Assembly (NCBI RefSeq): GCF_021278025.1 | Contig: NZ_JAIBHJ010000006.1 | Coordinates: 165,714-229,713, forward strand | Length of the DNA: 64,000 nucleotides | Reading direction: 5' to 3' | Source of the DNA: Motilimonas sp. E26 | Lineage (GTDB): Bacteria; Pseudomonadota; Gammaproteobacteria; Enterobacterales; CBDFNC01 | Shown here: piece after piece, positions 35,518 to 44,820 of the stretch | Layout: each line of letters begins with the position of its first letter | Position numbering within the stretch: the first letter of the stretch is position 1 | Program-made: the position numbers and the translations under genes | The notes under the pieces: model-generated | What the model saw: only the letters and a program-made list of their open reading frames with translations | Told to the model about the DNA's origin: nothing | Database searches by the model: none

Positions 35518-36474
35518 ATGAGAATTAATCGAGTTATAACGGCCATTATGTTGTTGGTGGTGTCGGCGTCGTCTGCTGTGTTGGTACAAGCTGCGCAAGA
35601 TGGGTTTCCTCGCACCTTTGTTAATGCCGATGGTTCAAAAACGACGATTCCTGCTAAGCCACAGCGAATTTTGTCCACTTCCGTGACGATCAGTGGCAGC
35701 CTGTTGGCCATTGATGCTCCCTTGATTGCCAGCGCCTTAACTTATGAAGGTAAGTTTTTTAGCCAGTGGGCAGACATAGCTGAGCAGCGCCAGGTTGAAA
35801 AGGCATGGCCAGCGGGTAGTGTCGATTTGGAATCTGTCTACCTGTATGAGCCAGATTTGATCGTGGTGGCTTGGAATGGAGGAGATTCTGCTAGGGATCA
35901 AATTGCTGAATTTCAACAAATTGCGCCGACGATTGTGGTCGATTACACCTCACAATCTTGGCAGAGTTTGGCCATTAAGCTAGGTGAAGCTACGGGCTTA
36001 GAGATGCAGGCAAAGCAGAAAATTGGTCAATTTGAACAGTTTGTTGCGACGAGCAAAAACAAATTAGACATACCGGCTGGCGAGGCCAATATCGTGGCGT
36101 ATTTTGGTGCGGGCGCGACCAACTATATTGCATTAGAAGAAGGAGTGCATGCCGCACTATTGTCAGCGCTTGGCTTTAAAATGGAAGTGCAAAATCGCCA
36201 ATGGCATGACAATACCGTCCCATTGGCTGACTTTTTACGCGTCCACTTTGAGCGACTACCCCAGCTTAAAGCTGAGACAACCTTTTTGTTAGAAGTGGGT
36301 GGAAACAGTCCTGCACGCTTTATGCAAGATCCAATTTTAGTTAATTTGCCCTCGGTTAAGAATAAGCAAGTATTTGCGCTAGGGAAGAACTCCTTTCGCA
36401 TTGATATGTACAGTGCTACGGAAATCGTTAATGACATAGTTAAACTATTTGGTCGAGATGAACATGCTGGCTAA
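35518..36474 (+). CDS. Periplasmic ferric-siderophore binding protein
   Basis: ATG 35518 gives 318 residues with a signal peptide (about 1-25, ending VQA); the frame back to 35437 is rejected because it would bury this signal. It is a class III (helical backbone) solute-binding protein: FPRTFVNADGSKTTIPAKPQRIL, then VDLESVYLYEPDLIVV, the usual FepB/FhuD pattern. It carries the ferric siderophore from the outer-membrane receptor to the permeases just downstream (10 bp gap). It is first in the operon behind a Fur box. ViuP/VatD-type proteins of vibrios are comparable. Confidence 0.92.
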   Translation: MRINRVITAIMLLVVSASSAVLVQAAQDGFPRTFVNADGSKTTIPAKPQRILSTSVTISGSLLAIDAPLIASALTYEGKFFSQWADIAEQRQVEKAWPAGSVDLESVYLYEPDLIVVAWNGGDSARDQIAEFQQIAPTIVVDYTSQSWQSLAIKLGEATGLEMQAKQKIGQFEQFVATSKNKLDIPAGEANIVAYFGAGATNYIALEEGVHAALLSALGFKMEVQNRQWHDNTVPLADFLRVHFERLPQLKAETTFLLEVGGNSPARFMQDPILVNLPSVKNKQVFALGKNSFRIDMYSATEIVNDIVKLFGRDEHAG

Positions 36475-36484
36475 TGTTTAAGGG

Positions 36485-37534
36485 ATGGCTGTAATGAGTG
36501 GTATGGCAGAATCTACACCAACCTTTAACGTGATAAGAAAGAGCCAAAGGCGGTTTTGGCTAGTGGCGGGTATGGCACTGCTACTACTGGTTACTTGTCT
36601 TAGTATGTTCATTGGCACGCACTACATTTCTGCTGCGGTGACCTTAGAGGCGATTTTTTCATTTGATCCTGCCAATAGCGACCATTTGCTAGTGGTGCAT
36701 TTGCGCATACCAAGAACCTTACTTGCCTTGGTTGTGGGTGGCGCATTGGGTGTGGCGGGTGTGATTATGCAGGGGTTAACGCGTAATCCGCTGGCTGATC
36801 CTGGGATTTTAGGCGTTAACGCTGGGGCTGCCTTAGCAGTTGTCCTAGCGATTGCATTTATCGGCATTCATGACATGGCTTATGTTATGTGGTTTGGCTT
36901 GTTAGGAGCGGCCATTGCAGGGGCGGCGGTTTTTGTCTTTGCTGGCGTCAATAAGGGGGTTAACCCCGTTCGGGTCGTGTTGGCAGGGACGGCCTTATCT
37001 GTGGTGTTGCTGGCATTTACTCATATGCTCACGATAAATAGTCACGAAATGGTGTTTGAGCAGTATCGCCACTGGTCTGTGGGAGCTTTTCAAGGGCGTA
37101 GTTATGATGTGCTGATACCTGCTGCCATGTTAATTACTGTTGGGCTGGTTATCGCATTTTGTTTAAGTCAGGCTCTCGACACCGTGTCTTTGGGTGAGGA
37201 TATAGGTCAAGCCCTTGGTGTTAACCCACTGAAAATTTGGTTTTTTTCGGCTCTTGCCATTGTTATTTTGGCCGGTGCTGCCACAGCTGCCGCTGGCCCA
37301 ATTAGCTTTGTCGGGTTAACCGCTCCTCATATCGCCCGTATTGTTGCTGGACCCGACCATAAATGGTTAATCCCATTTTCTTTGCTGATTGCGTCGACTT
37401 TGGCAGTGGTTGCTGATGTGTTGGGACGCGTTATTGGTTACCCCAATGAGATTAGTGTCGGCATAATGATCGCTTTGATCGGTGGGCCATTTTTTGTGTT
37501 TCTCGTTAGGCGTTGGAAGATCTCCCAGCTATGA
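36485..37534 (+). CDS. fepD: FecCD-family siderophore permease 1
   Basis: This inner-membrane permease of 349 residues has about 9-10 helices. Family motifs are LRIPRTLLALVVGGALGVAGVIMQGLTRNPLADPGILGVNAGAA near residues 75-120 and the ATPase-contact loop GPISFVGLTAPHIAR near the C terminus. AGGGATGG overlaps the start region. It pairs with the next gene as FepD/FepG; the final ATGA overlap shows translational coupling. Confidence 0.93.
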   Translation: MAVMSGMAESTPTFNVIRKSQRRFWLVAGMALLLLVTCLSMFIGTHYISAAVTLEAIFSFDPANSDHLLVVHLRIPRTLLALVVGGALGVAGVIMQGLTRNPLADPGILGVNAGAALAVVLAIAFIGIHDMAYVMWFGLLGAAIAGAAVFVFAGVNKGVNPVRVVLAGTALSVVLLAFTHMLTINSHEMVFEQYRHWSVGAFQGRSYDVLIPAAMLITVGLVIAFCLSQALDTVSLGEDIGQALGVNPLKIWFFSALAIVILAGAATAAAGPISFVGLTAPHIARIVAGPDHKWLIPFSLLIASTLAVVADVLGRVIGYPNEISVGIMIALIGGPFFVFLVRRWKISQL

Positions 37535-38589
37535 ACAGTCGTTATTTTTTGCCAACGTCAAACGTGAGCCATGTTTGGCGACTAGGCCAATTTTCAATTT
37601 CTTATCAACCTTTGTCTATCCTTGTCGCATTTGTTTTGTTGCTTTTGGTTGCTGCTTTTGCCATCTACGCCATGACCTTAGGTAAACTCAATATCTCATT
37701 GCTGCAAGTGGTGGATGCCATACTTGGGGTCGGTGAAAGTGGGGTAAAAGAGCGGATCATCTTAAATATACGATTGCCTAAAGTGCTGACAGCCATTTTT
37801 GTTGGTGCGGCATTGGGCATATCGGGTGCGGTGTTTCAGTCGGTGTCAAGAAATGCTCTTGGCTCGCCTGATGTGATAGGTTTTACCACTGGGGCCGCAA
37901 CGGGAGCAATCGCGCAAATAGTCCTGTTTGAGCAAGGTGCGCTTGAAGTTGCGCTGGCTGCGATTATTGGCGGTGTGGTGACGGCGATTATCGTTTATCT
38001 CTTGGCTGTCAAATCGGGTGTTGTCGGTGGTTATCGCTTGATCCTGACGGGGATTGGCATAGGGTCGATTCTCAGCGCACTGAATAGTTTGATGCTGGTT
38101 AAGGGGAATTTAGATAGCGCTATTATGGCGAACCTTTGGCTGGCGGGCTCTTTGCACGCTAGAACCTGGATGCATGTATACCCCGTGCTCATTGGGGTTG
38201 TGTTGCTGCTGCCTATTATGATGGTGTTAAAACGCGCCTTAGCCATGATTGAAATGGGTGATGAAATGGCGACTCAGCTGGGTATTCGCGTTGAGCGAGT
38301 TCGTCTGTCGATGATTTTTTTCGCTGTGGTGTTGGCTGCGTTTGCCACTGGTGCAGCGGGTCCGATTGCATTTATCGCGCTCGCGGCGCCTCAGTTGGTT
38401 AGCCGATTAAGGCAGTCTCGAGCACTTTCTCTTTTTTCCTCTGCATTGATGGGGGCATTGCTGGTGTTGGCCGCGGATGTACTGATCCAATGGTTGCCGT
38501 TTCAAGCCAGTGTGCCGATAGGCCGAATGACGGGCATTGTAGGCGGTATTTATCTGATTTGGTTACTGACACGCTCGCGACAGTTCTAG
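37531..38589 (+). CDS. fepG: FecCD-family siderophore permease 2
   Basis: The start ATG 37531 overlaps the previous stop (ATGA), giving 352 residues; the longer frame from 37513 is within the preceding gene. Motifs: LNIRLPKVLTAIFVGAALGISGAVFQSVSRNALGSPDVIGFTTGA and GPIAFIALAAPQLVSRL. It forms the heterodimeric channel with the upstream permease, driven by the ATPase encoded after the second NRPS gene. Confidence 0.93.
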   Translation: MNSRYFLPTSNVSHVWRLGQFSISYQPLSILVAFVLLLLVAAFAIYAMTLGKLNISLLQVVDAILGVGESGVKERIILNIRLPKVLTAIFVGAALGISGAVFQSVSRNALGSPDVIGFTTGAATGAIAQIVLFEQGALEVALAAIIGGVVTAIIVYLLAVKSGVVGGYRLILTGIGIGSILSALNSLMLVKGNLDSAIMANLWLAGSLHARTWMHVYPVLIGVVLLLPIMMVLKRALAMIEMGDEMATQLGIRVERVRLSMIFFAVVLAAFATGAAGPIAFIALAAPQLVSRLRQSRALSLFSSALMGALLVLAADVLIQWLPFQASVPIGRMTGIVGGIYLIWLLTRSRQF

Positions 38590-38606
38590 ATACTTTAAAT
38601 TATGAT

Positions 38607-38625
38607 AATGAGAATGCTTTACATT
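38607..38625. promoter_or_regulatory. Fur box upstream of second NRPS operon
   Basis: AATGAGAATGCTTTACATT is identical over 19 bp to the site at 16886 and lies 145 bp before the NRPS start. Confidence 0.75.
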
Positions 38626-38769
38626 AAAGTTTATTGTGAATAAAGTAAGCCACTCATTTTAATCAACCCAAGCATTTAAAGCCCCATCTCGCTGTGTTGA
38701 TACAGAGTTGATGGGCTGACGCTCCAATACAGGATGGCTCTGAATGATTTCAGACCAGGAGAAAGGAAC

Positions 38770-41700
38770 ATGATGAATAACCAGCACCACTGGCAAGGAC
38801 AGGGTGGGCGTGGCAGCGCAGTAACCGATTTTGAAGAGCGCGTTTGGATGCACCATCAGCACAATGAAGATGGCGCAATGCAATATGCAGCGGCATATCA
38901 TTTCACAGGCAAAACCAACATAGGGCGGTTGGTTGCAGCACTGAACAAGCTGCCTCAATTTGTGCCTTCTCTTAATATTTGTTATCAGTTTGATGAGGAT
39001 GCCGGATTACTTAAATATCCAGGTCATGCTCTTGCTCAACCAATTAACATCGAAGCGGTAGATTCTGTTGCCGACGCTATCGCTCACCTGCAAACCAAAC
39101 AAGCCACTTCGATCGCCCTTGAAAGTCAGTCTCCGATCCAATTCACTGTTTATATTTGTGGTGAACAAGAGATCGTATTGGGCGTAATTTCACACCAAAT
39201 ACTTGAAGGTGGACTGTCGTGGCAAGAAATATTTGAAGTACTCAGTGCCTTATATAATCATGGTCTCGCCGCGCTTGATAAGCCAAGCCAGTCCAGTCAG
39301 GTGATAGGCTTCAGTCCGTTACAAAAATTACCAGATCTCTCTGCATCTCACTTACCTTGGCTGCAGGGCGTGAGCCAAGATATTGATATTGTGCAAGCAG
39401 GTGTTAGCGAAGACGTAGCAGCTTATTTACAAGCCGCCACTCCCAGAAAATTTACCACGGTTGTCAAAAGAGATAGTTACGAAAAACGCCTTGGTAAAGC
39501 GATGAGTGAAGCTGAAATTCTTGCTGCTACTGCTGTTTTGTTTGCCCGCTATATCACCGAATCTAACGGTTTAGACAGCCTAAATGTGTTGGTTCCTTGC
39601 GACATTAGCCGGGCTAATTTTGCTATTAATGGCGCGATGATTGAATCAGGTTTGAGCCAGTTAACTTTAACAAACAATGACTCACACCTAGAGCAAGCCA
39701 TCAATGACGTGCTATCTCAGCTTGGCTCGGCGAAGCTGTTAGAAGCCGAACCGCCAGAGACCGCGGCGGCACTGGTTACTTGGCTGGTGGATCCTGCGCA
39801 ATATCTGTCCCTTACAGAAATTGAGGCGAAGAAATTACCGGTTGCGCCACGGCTAACAAAATGTGAACTTACCCTTGCAGTGGGGCTTAATTGTGATGGT
39901 GACCTTGCCTTCGAATGGGTGACTGGCGCAAGTGTATCGCCACATCTAGCGGCGTATTTATTTGAACAGTTTATTGCTTATATCGGTGGTGAACGAGTGG
40001 TTAAACCCGCGCCGCAAGAACAGAGTAAAGCTGAGTCCATACTGCCGCAGCAAAAAAATGTTCAAGATCACTTCATTGTAGACACTATTTTGGCCGAATT
40101 TCGCAGTGCACTGGCGTTCGATGAAATGAGCAAAGACGATGACTTCTTCGATTTTGGTGGTCATTCCTTAATAGGCACCCGAGTGATTGGTCGACTGTTG
40201 AAAGATCACGGTATTGAGGTGGCTATTGCCGACTTATTTACTTACCGCACTGCGGCGGAATTAGCTAAACATGCCAGCAAAATCCAACCCGATGCACCTT
40301 CACTCGCTAACAAACAAGACAACCCACCAGCTGCTGCGCCTAGCTTAGGGGCTGTCGTTGAGCTGATATTAGCTGAGTTTAAGGAAGCCCTTGCCACAGA
40401 CGATATGACAGCTACGGATGATTTCTTTGATTTTGGCGGACACTCCCTGATCGCCACCAGGGTAATCGGTCGATTGCTGACCCATCATGGCATTGCCATC
40501 AATATCAATGATTTGTTCGGCAATCCAACGGCACAATCACTGGCTGAGCAAGCCGTGTTGCAAGTCACTGAAACAGCGCAAGCAACCACGGCTTTGACTG
40601 AGGTGGGCTCCAACATCGCTCCCTTATCACTGGCACAAAATTCACTGTGGAAGGCGATTCCTAAATACGCCAAGTTTGGTTTGAATACGATTTTTAACTT
40701 GCCGTTTGTATTGCGTTTCTTAGATGAGTTGGATGAAGTTGCCTTTGGTGAGGCGTGCCGAGATCTGCTGATCCGACACGCCAGTTTGCGCAGCCACTTC
40801 TATGAAGACAATGGGGTACCTTGTCAGCGAGTGGTGGATGCCACTGAAATTGATAGTTATAAATGGTATTGGACGTCTGCGGAGTGTGACATTTCCGACA
40901 GAGACGAATTTCTCAAGCAAGAGGCAATTCATCCGTTTGACTTAAAACAGGAATTACCGTTGCGGGTGCGCTTTATCCGCTGTCAGGAAACGGGCCTACA
41001 GTTCTTATCTTTCTTATTCCACCACATAGTACAAGACGAGTGGTCGGTGAATCTGATGATGGATGAGCTGAATTTCGCCTATAAACAGCGGGTGCAAGGC
41101 AAGTCGCCAAGTTGGCGCTATGAGGCGCTGCCAATGCACGAATATGCTCGTATGCAAAGAAGCTCGGGTGCCCATCAAACGCACCTTGATTATTGGCTAA
41201 ATAACTTAAAAGGTGTGCCTTGGTCGACGCCTATTTTCCCGAAACATCACCCTTTATCAGCCCCCACTGATCCAAACGGTGCGAAAGGCGGCTGGGTTAT
41301 CGTGGAAATAGAGGATGAGGTCAGGGACGGGTTATATGCCCTTGCCAAAGCGCAGAGCGCCTCATTGTTTAATGTTGTTTATGCTTCCATTGCGGCTGCG
41401 CTCAATGCTGTGGGCGCGCCTAACAAATTGATTGTTGGTACATCTGCGTCCGGTCGCCATGATGTAGAGTACTACGACACCATAGGCTATTTCACTACCG
41501 TGGTCGCGCATCTCGTGGATTTTGATCGGGCCCATACTGTGGCAGAATTGGTCGCTCAAGTGAAACATACCATCAATGAATCTATGCCATATGGTGATAT
41601 CCCGATTGACCTGATTGAAGAGGGCCTCGTAGGGGGCGAGCCGGATGTTGACGGCCATATGTTCGAAGTATTTATTCAGTTACATGCCAAAAGTAAATTC

Positions 41701-42003
41701 AGTGGTGCATTTGAATTGCCTAATGGTGATAAGGTTAACTTCCAGCAAGTCGATTCAGATCGAAGCGAGTCCGGCTTAGGTTTGCAGTTTGAAGTATTGG
41801 AAGAAACAGTGAACGAAGAGCAAGTGCTGCGGGTAATGATGAGTTACCTGACCGAAAACTATAGCCAAGCTCAGGTAAAATTGCTGTGCGATACATTGAA
41901 TGTGCTATTTACTGAGTTTGCTAAGTCCGCTAAGGGTGAGCAATTACTGGGTACGATCAAGCAACGGGTGATGGAGTCCGCGCCATTAGCCGAAGTGCAA
42001 TAA
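38770..42003 (+). CDS. NRPS (degenerate C)-T-T-C, second half of a split VibF-like synthetase
   Basis: ATG 38770 follows GGAGAAAGGA and gives 1077 residues; the frame to 38734 is not needed. The N-terminal condensation-like domain (about 1-420) reads SHQILEGG where HHxxxDG is expected, so it is probably inactive. Two carriers follow in tandem (Ser near 464 and 560), both with DFFDFGGHSLI, then a C-terminal condensation domain (about 600-1050) with HHIVQDEWS. This equals the C-T-C end of VibF with an added carrier. It lacks adenylation, so it must be charged by the Cy-Cy-A protein. The last C domain would transfer the finished aryl-heterocycle to the polyamine amide made by the VibH-like enzyme. 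It heads an operon with the ATPase and PPTase genes. Confidence 0.9.
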   Translation: MMNNQHHWQGQGGRGSAVTDFEERVWMHHQHNEDGAMQYAAAYHFTGKTNIGRLVAALNKLPQFVPSLNICYQFDEDAGLLKYPGHALAQPINIEAVDSVADAIAHLQTKQATSIALESQSPIQFTVYICGEQEIVLGVISHQILEGGLSWQEIFEVLSALYNHGLAALDKPSQSSQVIGFSPLQKLPDLSASHLPWLQGVSQDIDIVQAGVSEDVAAYLQAATPRKFTTVVKRDSYEKRLGKAMSEAEILAATAVLFARYITESNGLDSLNVLVPCDISRANFAINGAMIESGLSQLTLTNNDSHLEQAINDVLSQLGSAKLLEAEPPETAAALVTWLVDPAQYLSLTEIEAKKLPVAPRLTKCELTLAVGLNCDGDLAFEWVTGASVSPHLAAYLFEQFIAYIGGERVVKPAPQEQSKAESILPQQKNVQDHFIVDTILAEFRSALAFDEMSKDDDFFDFGGHSLIGTRVIGRLLKDHGIEVAIADLFTYRTAAELAKHASKIQPDAPSLANKQDNPPAAAPSLGAVVELILAEFKEALATDDMTATDDFFDFGGHSLIATRVIGRLLTHHGIAININDLFGNPTAQSLAEQAVLQVTETAQATTALTEVGSNIAPLSLAQNSLWKAIPKYAKFGLNTIFNLPFVLRFLDELDEVAFGEACRDLLIRHASLRSHFYEDNGVPCQRVVDATEIDSYKWYWTSAECDISDRDEFLKQEAIHPFDLKQELPLRVRFIRCQETGLQFLSFLFHHIVQDEWSVNLMMDELNFAYKQRVQGKSPSWRYEALPMHEYARMQRSSGAHQTHLDYWLNNLKGVPWSTPIFPKHHPLSAPTDPNGAKGGWVIVEIEDEVRDGLYALAKAQSASLFNVVYASIAAALNAVGAPNKLIVGTSASGRHDVEYYDTIGYFTTVVAHLVDFDRAHTVAELVAQVKHTINESMPYGDIPIDLIEEGLVGGEPDVDGHMFEVFIQLHAKSKFSGAFELPNGDKVNFQQVDSDRSESGLGLQFEVLEETVNEEQVLRVMMSYLTENYSQAQVKLLCDTLNVLFTEFAKSAKGEQLLGTIKQRVMESAPLAEVQ

Positions 42004-42105
42004 TGGAATAATCAAACGTGGCGGTTGAGCAGTATTGAAAAGTATTTTTCGCTTCTGCTTAATCGTCACCTCAAGCAAAGCATATTAGAATAAAATCAGA
42101 AAATT

Positions 42106-42927
42106 ATGAGCCTATCCACAGAGATTGAACCTAGCACGTTATGTCGGTTAAAGGCAGAGCATCTAACCCTTGCCTATGAAAATCGAGTGATTTGCGAAGA
42201 TCTCGAACTGACTATTCCACAAGGTAAATTTACCGTTATTGTTGGCCCGAATGGCTGCGGTAAATCTACCTTACTGAGAAGCTTATGCCGCTTGTTAAAG
42301 CCTGCCCAAGGGCAAGTTTGCCTTGATGGTAGAAATATCCAGCAAATGCCAGCCAAGGAATTAGCAAGAGCATTGGGGTTACTGCCGCAAAGCTCGCAAG
42401 CTCCAGAAGGGATCCGAGTCGTGGATCTGGTGGCTCGCGGCCGTTACCCGCACCAACAGTTATTCAAGCAATGGAGCCCAGCCGATCAAGACGCGGTGTT
42501 TCAAGCCATGGCCGATACAGGAGTTACTGAGCTAGCCGAAAGGCAAGTAGATGAGCTTTCAGGTGGTCAGAAACAACGGGTTTGGATTGCTATGGTGCTG
42601 GCTCAGCAAACGCCGATCGTTTTACTTGATGAGCCAACGACCTATTTGGATGTGGCACACCAGATAGATTTGTTAGAGCTGTTTTTAAGTCTAAACCGAG
42701 ATAAGCAACATACCATAGTGGCGGTGTTGCACGATTTGAACCAAGCCTGCCGTTATGCCGATCACCTGATTGCTTTTGCGGATGGCAAAATCGTTGCTCA
42801 AGGTGAACCTAACACCCTAGTTGATGCGGCGTTAGTTAAACAAGTTTTTGGCTTAGACAGTGTCATCATTGCCGATCCTGTCAGTCATACGCCATTGATT
42901 GTGCCACTTGGCAAGCAACGAACATGA
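42106..42927 (+). CDS. fepC: Siderophore ABC transporter ATP-binding protein
   Basis: This 273-residue ATPase has Walker A GPNGCGKST, signature ELSGGQKQRVWIA, Walker B IVLLDEPT and the switch His (VLHDLNQA), all as in FepC/FhuC. It powers the FepD/FepG-type permeases encoded upstream of the NRPS gene, from which it is separated. It overlaps the PPTase start by ATGA. Confidence 0.94.
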   Translation: MSLSTEIEPSTLCRLKAEHLTLAYENRVICEDLELTIPQGKFTVIVGPNGCGKSTLLRSLCRLLKPAQGQVCLDGRNIQQMPAKELARALGLLPQSSQAPEGIRVVDLVARGRYPHQQLFKQWSPADQDAVFQAMADTGVTELAERQVDELSGGQKQRVWIAMVLAQQTPIVLLDEPTTYLDVAHQIDLLELFLSLNRDKQHTIVAVLHDLNQACRYADHLIAFADGKIVAQGEPNTLVDAALVKQVFGLDSVIIADPVSHTPLIVPLGKQRT

Positions 42928-43610
42928 CTTATATGTCCGAGCTACAAGTACGAACTTTGGCTGAACAGTCGCTATGGCAGTGTTCCTTTAAGGTGCAAGC
43001 TTATCGCGATGAGCATGCGCAGCTGCTTAATGTTACTCTGCCTAATGCTCTGCAACATGCGGTACCAAAACGCAAGGCTGAATTTGTTGCTGGTAGAGCC
43101 GTGGCCTTAGCCGCACTGCAAAGTGTGGGTTGTGATAGGGTTGATATTCCTATCGGAGAGCACAGAGCGCCAGTTTGGCCCCACGGCTGGAGCGGAAGTA
43201 TCTCCCATACTGATGAACTGGCGATAGCGATAATTCGCCCATCCAGTAAGGTGAGTTTGTTGGGGGTGGATGTGGAAAATCTGATTGCAGCAACTCAGGT
43301 GGGCTCGCTGATGCCCCTGTTTGTCAGTGCTAAAGAGCGTAAGCTGCTCGCTGCGACTCAGCTTTCATTGCCAGCGTTTGCCACCTTGATATTTTCTGCC
43401 AAAGAGAGCATTTTTAAAGCTGTCTACCCTTACGTGAAAACGTACCTAGAATTTAGCGATGCCATGCTGATAGGGGTAGATATGAGTAAGAGGGAGGCTT
43501 ATTTTAAGCTATGTGCGCGCGGCGAAGCACTATTTGGCTCAGCATTGACACTGAGTGTGCACTTTTTGTTTGAAGATGGAAAAGTCTATACCTTGGTCTG
43601 TGCTAAGTAA
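42924..43610 (+). CDS. entD: 4'-phosphopantetheinyl transferase (EntD/VibD type)
   Basis: The protein has 228 residues. Motifs of the EntD group are KRKAEFVAGRAVA, the WSGSISHTD stretch, GVDVE with the Mg-binding acids, and FSAKESIFKAVYP. It transfers phosphopantetheine from CoA to the conserved Ser of the four predicted active carriers (free carrier, EntB carrier and two NRPS carriers). It is translationally coupled to the ATPase gene. Confidence 0.93.
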   Translation: MTYMSELQVRTLAEQSLWQCSFKVQAYRDEHAQLLNVTLPNALQHAVPKRKAEFVAGRAVALAALQSVGCDRVDIPIGEHRAPVWPHGWSGSISHTDELAIAIIRPSSKVSLLGVDVENLIAATQVGSLMPLFVSAKERKLLAATQLSLPAFATLIFSAKESIFKAVYPYVKTYLEFSDAMLIGVDMSKREAYFKLCARGEALFGSALTLSVHFLFEDGKVYTLVCAK

Positions 43611-43836
43611 TCAACTATCTGCTGAAAGCAAAATGTTGCCGTAAACATACTTTATCCGACTTGCGTTCAGTTGAAACAGAATAGGGATCAATTAATCTGA
43701 GCTTTTGGATAAGCAATATCTATTGCTCATATCTTTAACTAGCACTGAGGTTAACTCATATTGAGAGCTTAAATGCTTATTCGCCATTACATGTAGCTGT
43801 CCGCTTAAATTTGGTTTGCTTAAATTTGAGCGTTAC

Positions 43837-44712
43837 CTAATCATAAGCATTAAACTCATTCTTTAGCCAATGACAAAATTGTTGAACAGCACCTATCTCT
43901 TTACGAGCAGGGTTAACGCGCAACCAATAGTGATAACCTTCAAAGGCGGTAAAATCTGCTAGTGGTATAATCCAGCCTTGCTCAACCGCTGTCCTAGCAA
44001 GAATATCACTTAGTAGCCCAATACCTTGTCCCGACATAATAGCTTGCAGTACAAAGTACTCTTGCTCAACAGTGGTTACACGATAGCCTGATACATCTAC
44101 ATGACTTTGCCACGGGATATTCTTAAGCATGCTTTCGTTAGCCCATTGCGTGACAAACAGGGCTGGCGGGTACGGTCCTAAACGTTCATCTCGAGCGACT
44201 AATTGTGCCGATTGATAGAGGGCTATTTGCTCTGTTGCCAATCGTTGCTCTGATGCATTATGTTGTGAAGGCCCATAGCGCAATGCCATGTCGATATGCT
44301 GATCTCGTGAAAAGTCGATAAGGCTATCACTGGCACATATTTTCAATGGGTTACGAGGAAAGGCAGTGCTAATTTGTACGCTTTTTGGGGTCAACCAAAG
44401 CGCGGCAAATGAGTTACAACAGGATAAGTTCAGATCCCGTTTGTCGTGTTGCAGTTCGTTGAGGGTGGCATCTAATTGATTAAATGCTCCTAAGCAGGCG
44501 AGCAATAGTTTGTTACCGGCTGCGGTTAATGACACGGCTCGGGTATGGCGTTGAAATAGCGCGACACGAAGTTGTGATTCCAGTGCCTTAATTTGATGTG
44601 ATACGGCAGTAGGTGAGATGTTTAAGGCGTTAGCGGCCGCTTTAAAGCTTAATTGCTGCGCCGCAATAACAAAGGTTTTGAGGTAATTAAGGGAAGATAT
44701 TTGCGTTAGCAT
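43837..44712 (-). CDS. LysR-family transcriptional regulator
   Basis: The 291-residue protein has a winged HTH at 8-66 (LSFKAAANALNISPTAVSHQIKALESQL) and a periplasmic-binding-like effector domain. It is divergent from the azoreductase gene with 108 bp between, the usual layout for direct control. The C-terminal half resembles GcvA-like regulators. The effector is unknown. Confidence 0.9.
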   Translation of the reverse strand: MLTQISSLNYLKTFVIAAQQLSFKAAANALNISPTAVSHQIKALESQLRVALFQRHTRAVSLTAAGNKLLLACLGAFNQLDATLNELQHDKRDLNLSCCNSFAALWLTPKSVQISTAFPRNPLKICASDSLIDFSRDQHIDMALRYGPSQHNASEQRLATEQIALYQSAQLVARDERLGPYPPALFVTQWANESMLKNIPWQSHVDVSGYRVTTVEQEYFVLQAIMSGQGIGLLSDILARTAVEQGWIIPLADFTAFEGYHYWLRVNPARKEIGAVQQFCHWLKNEFNAYD

Positions 44713-44820
44713 AGTGTCTCTATAGTTAATTTTAAGTTATCTATTGTTGGCTTTTTCTAATTTGTCACGAGTGCGGCGTGATTTATACACTCCACCTATC
44801 AGCAAAATAAGGAGAGTGTC

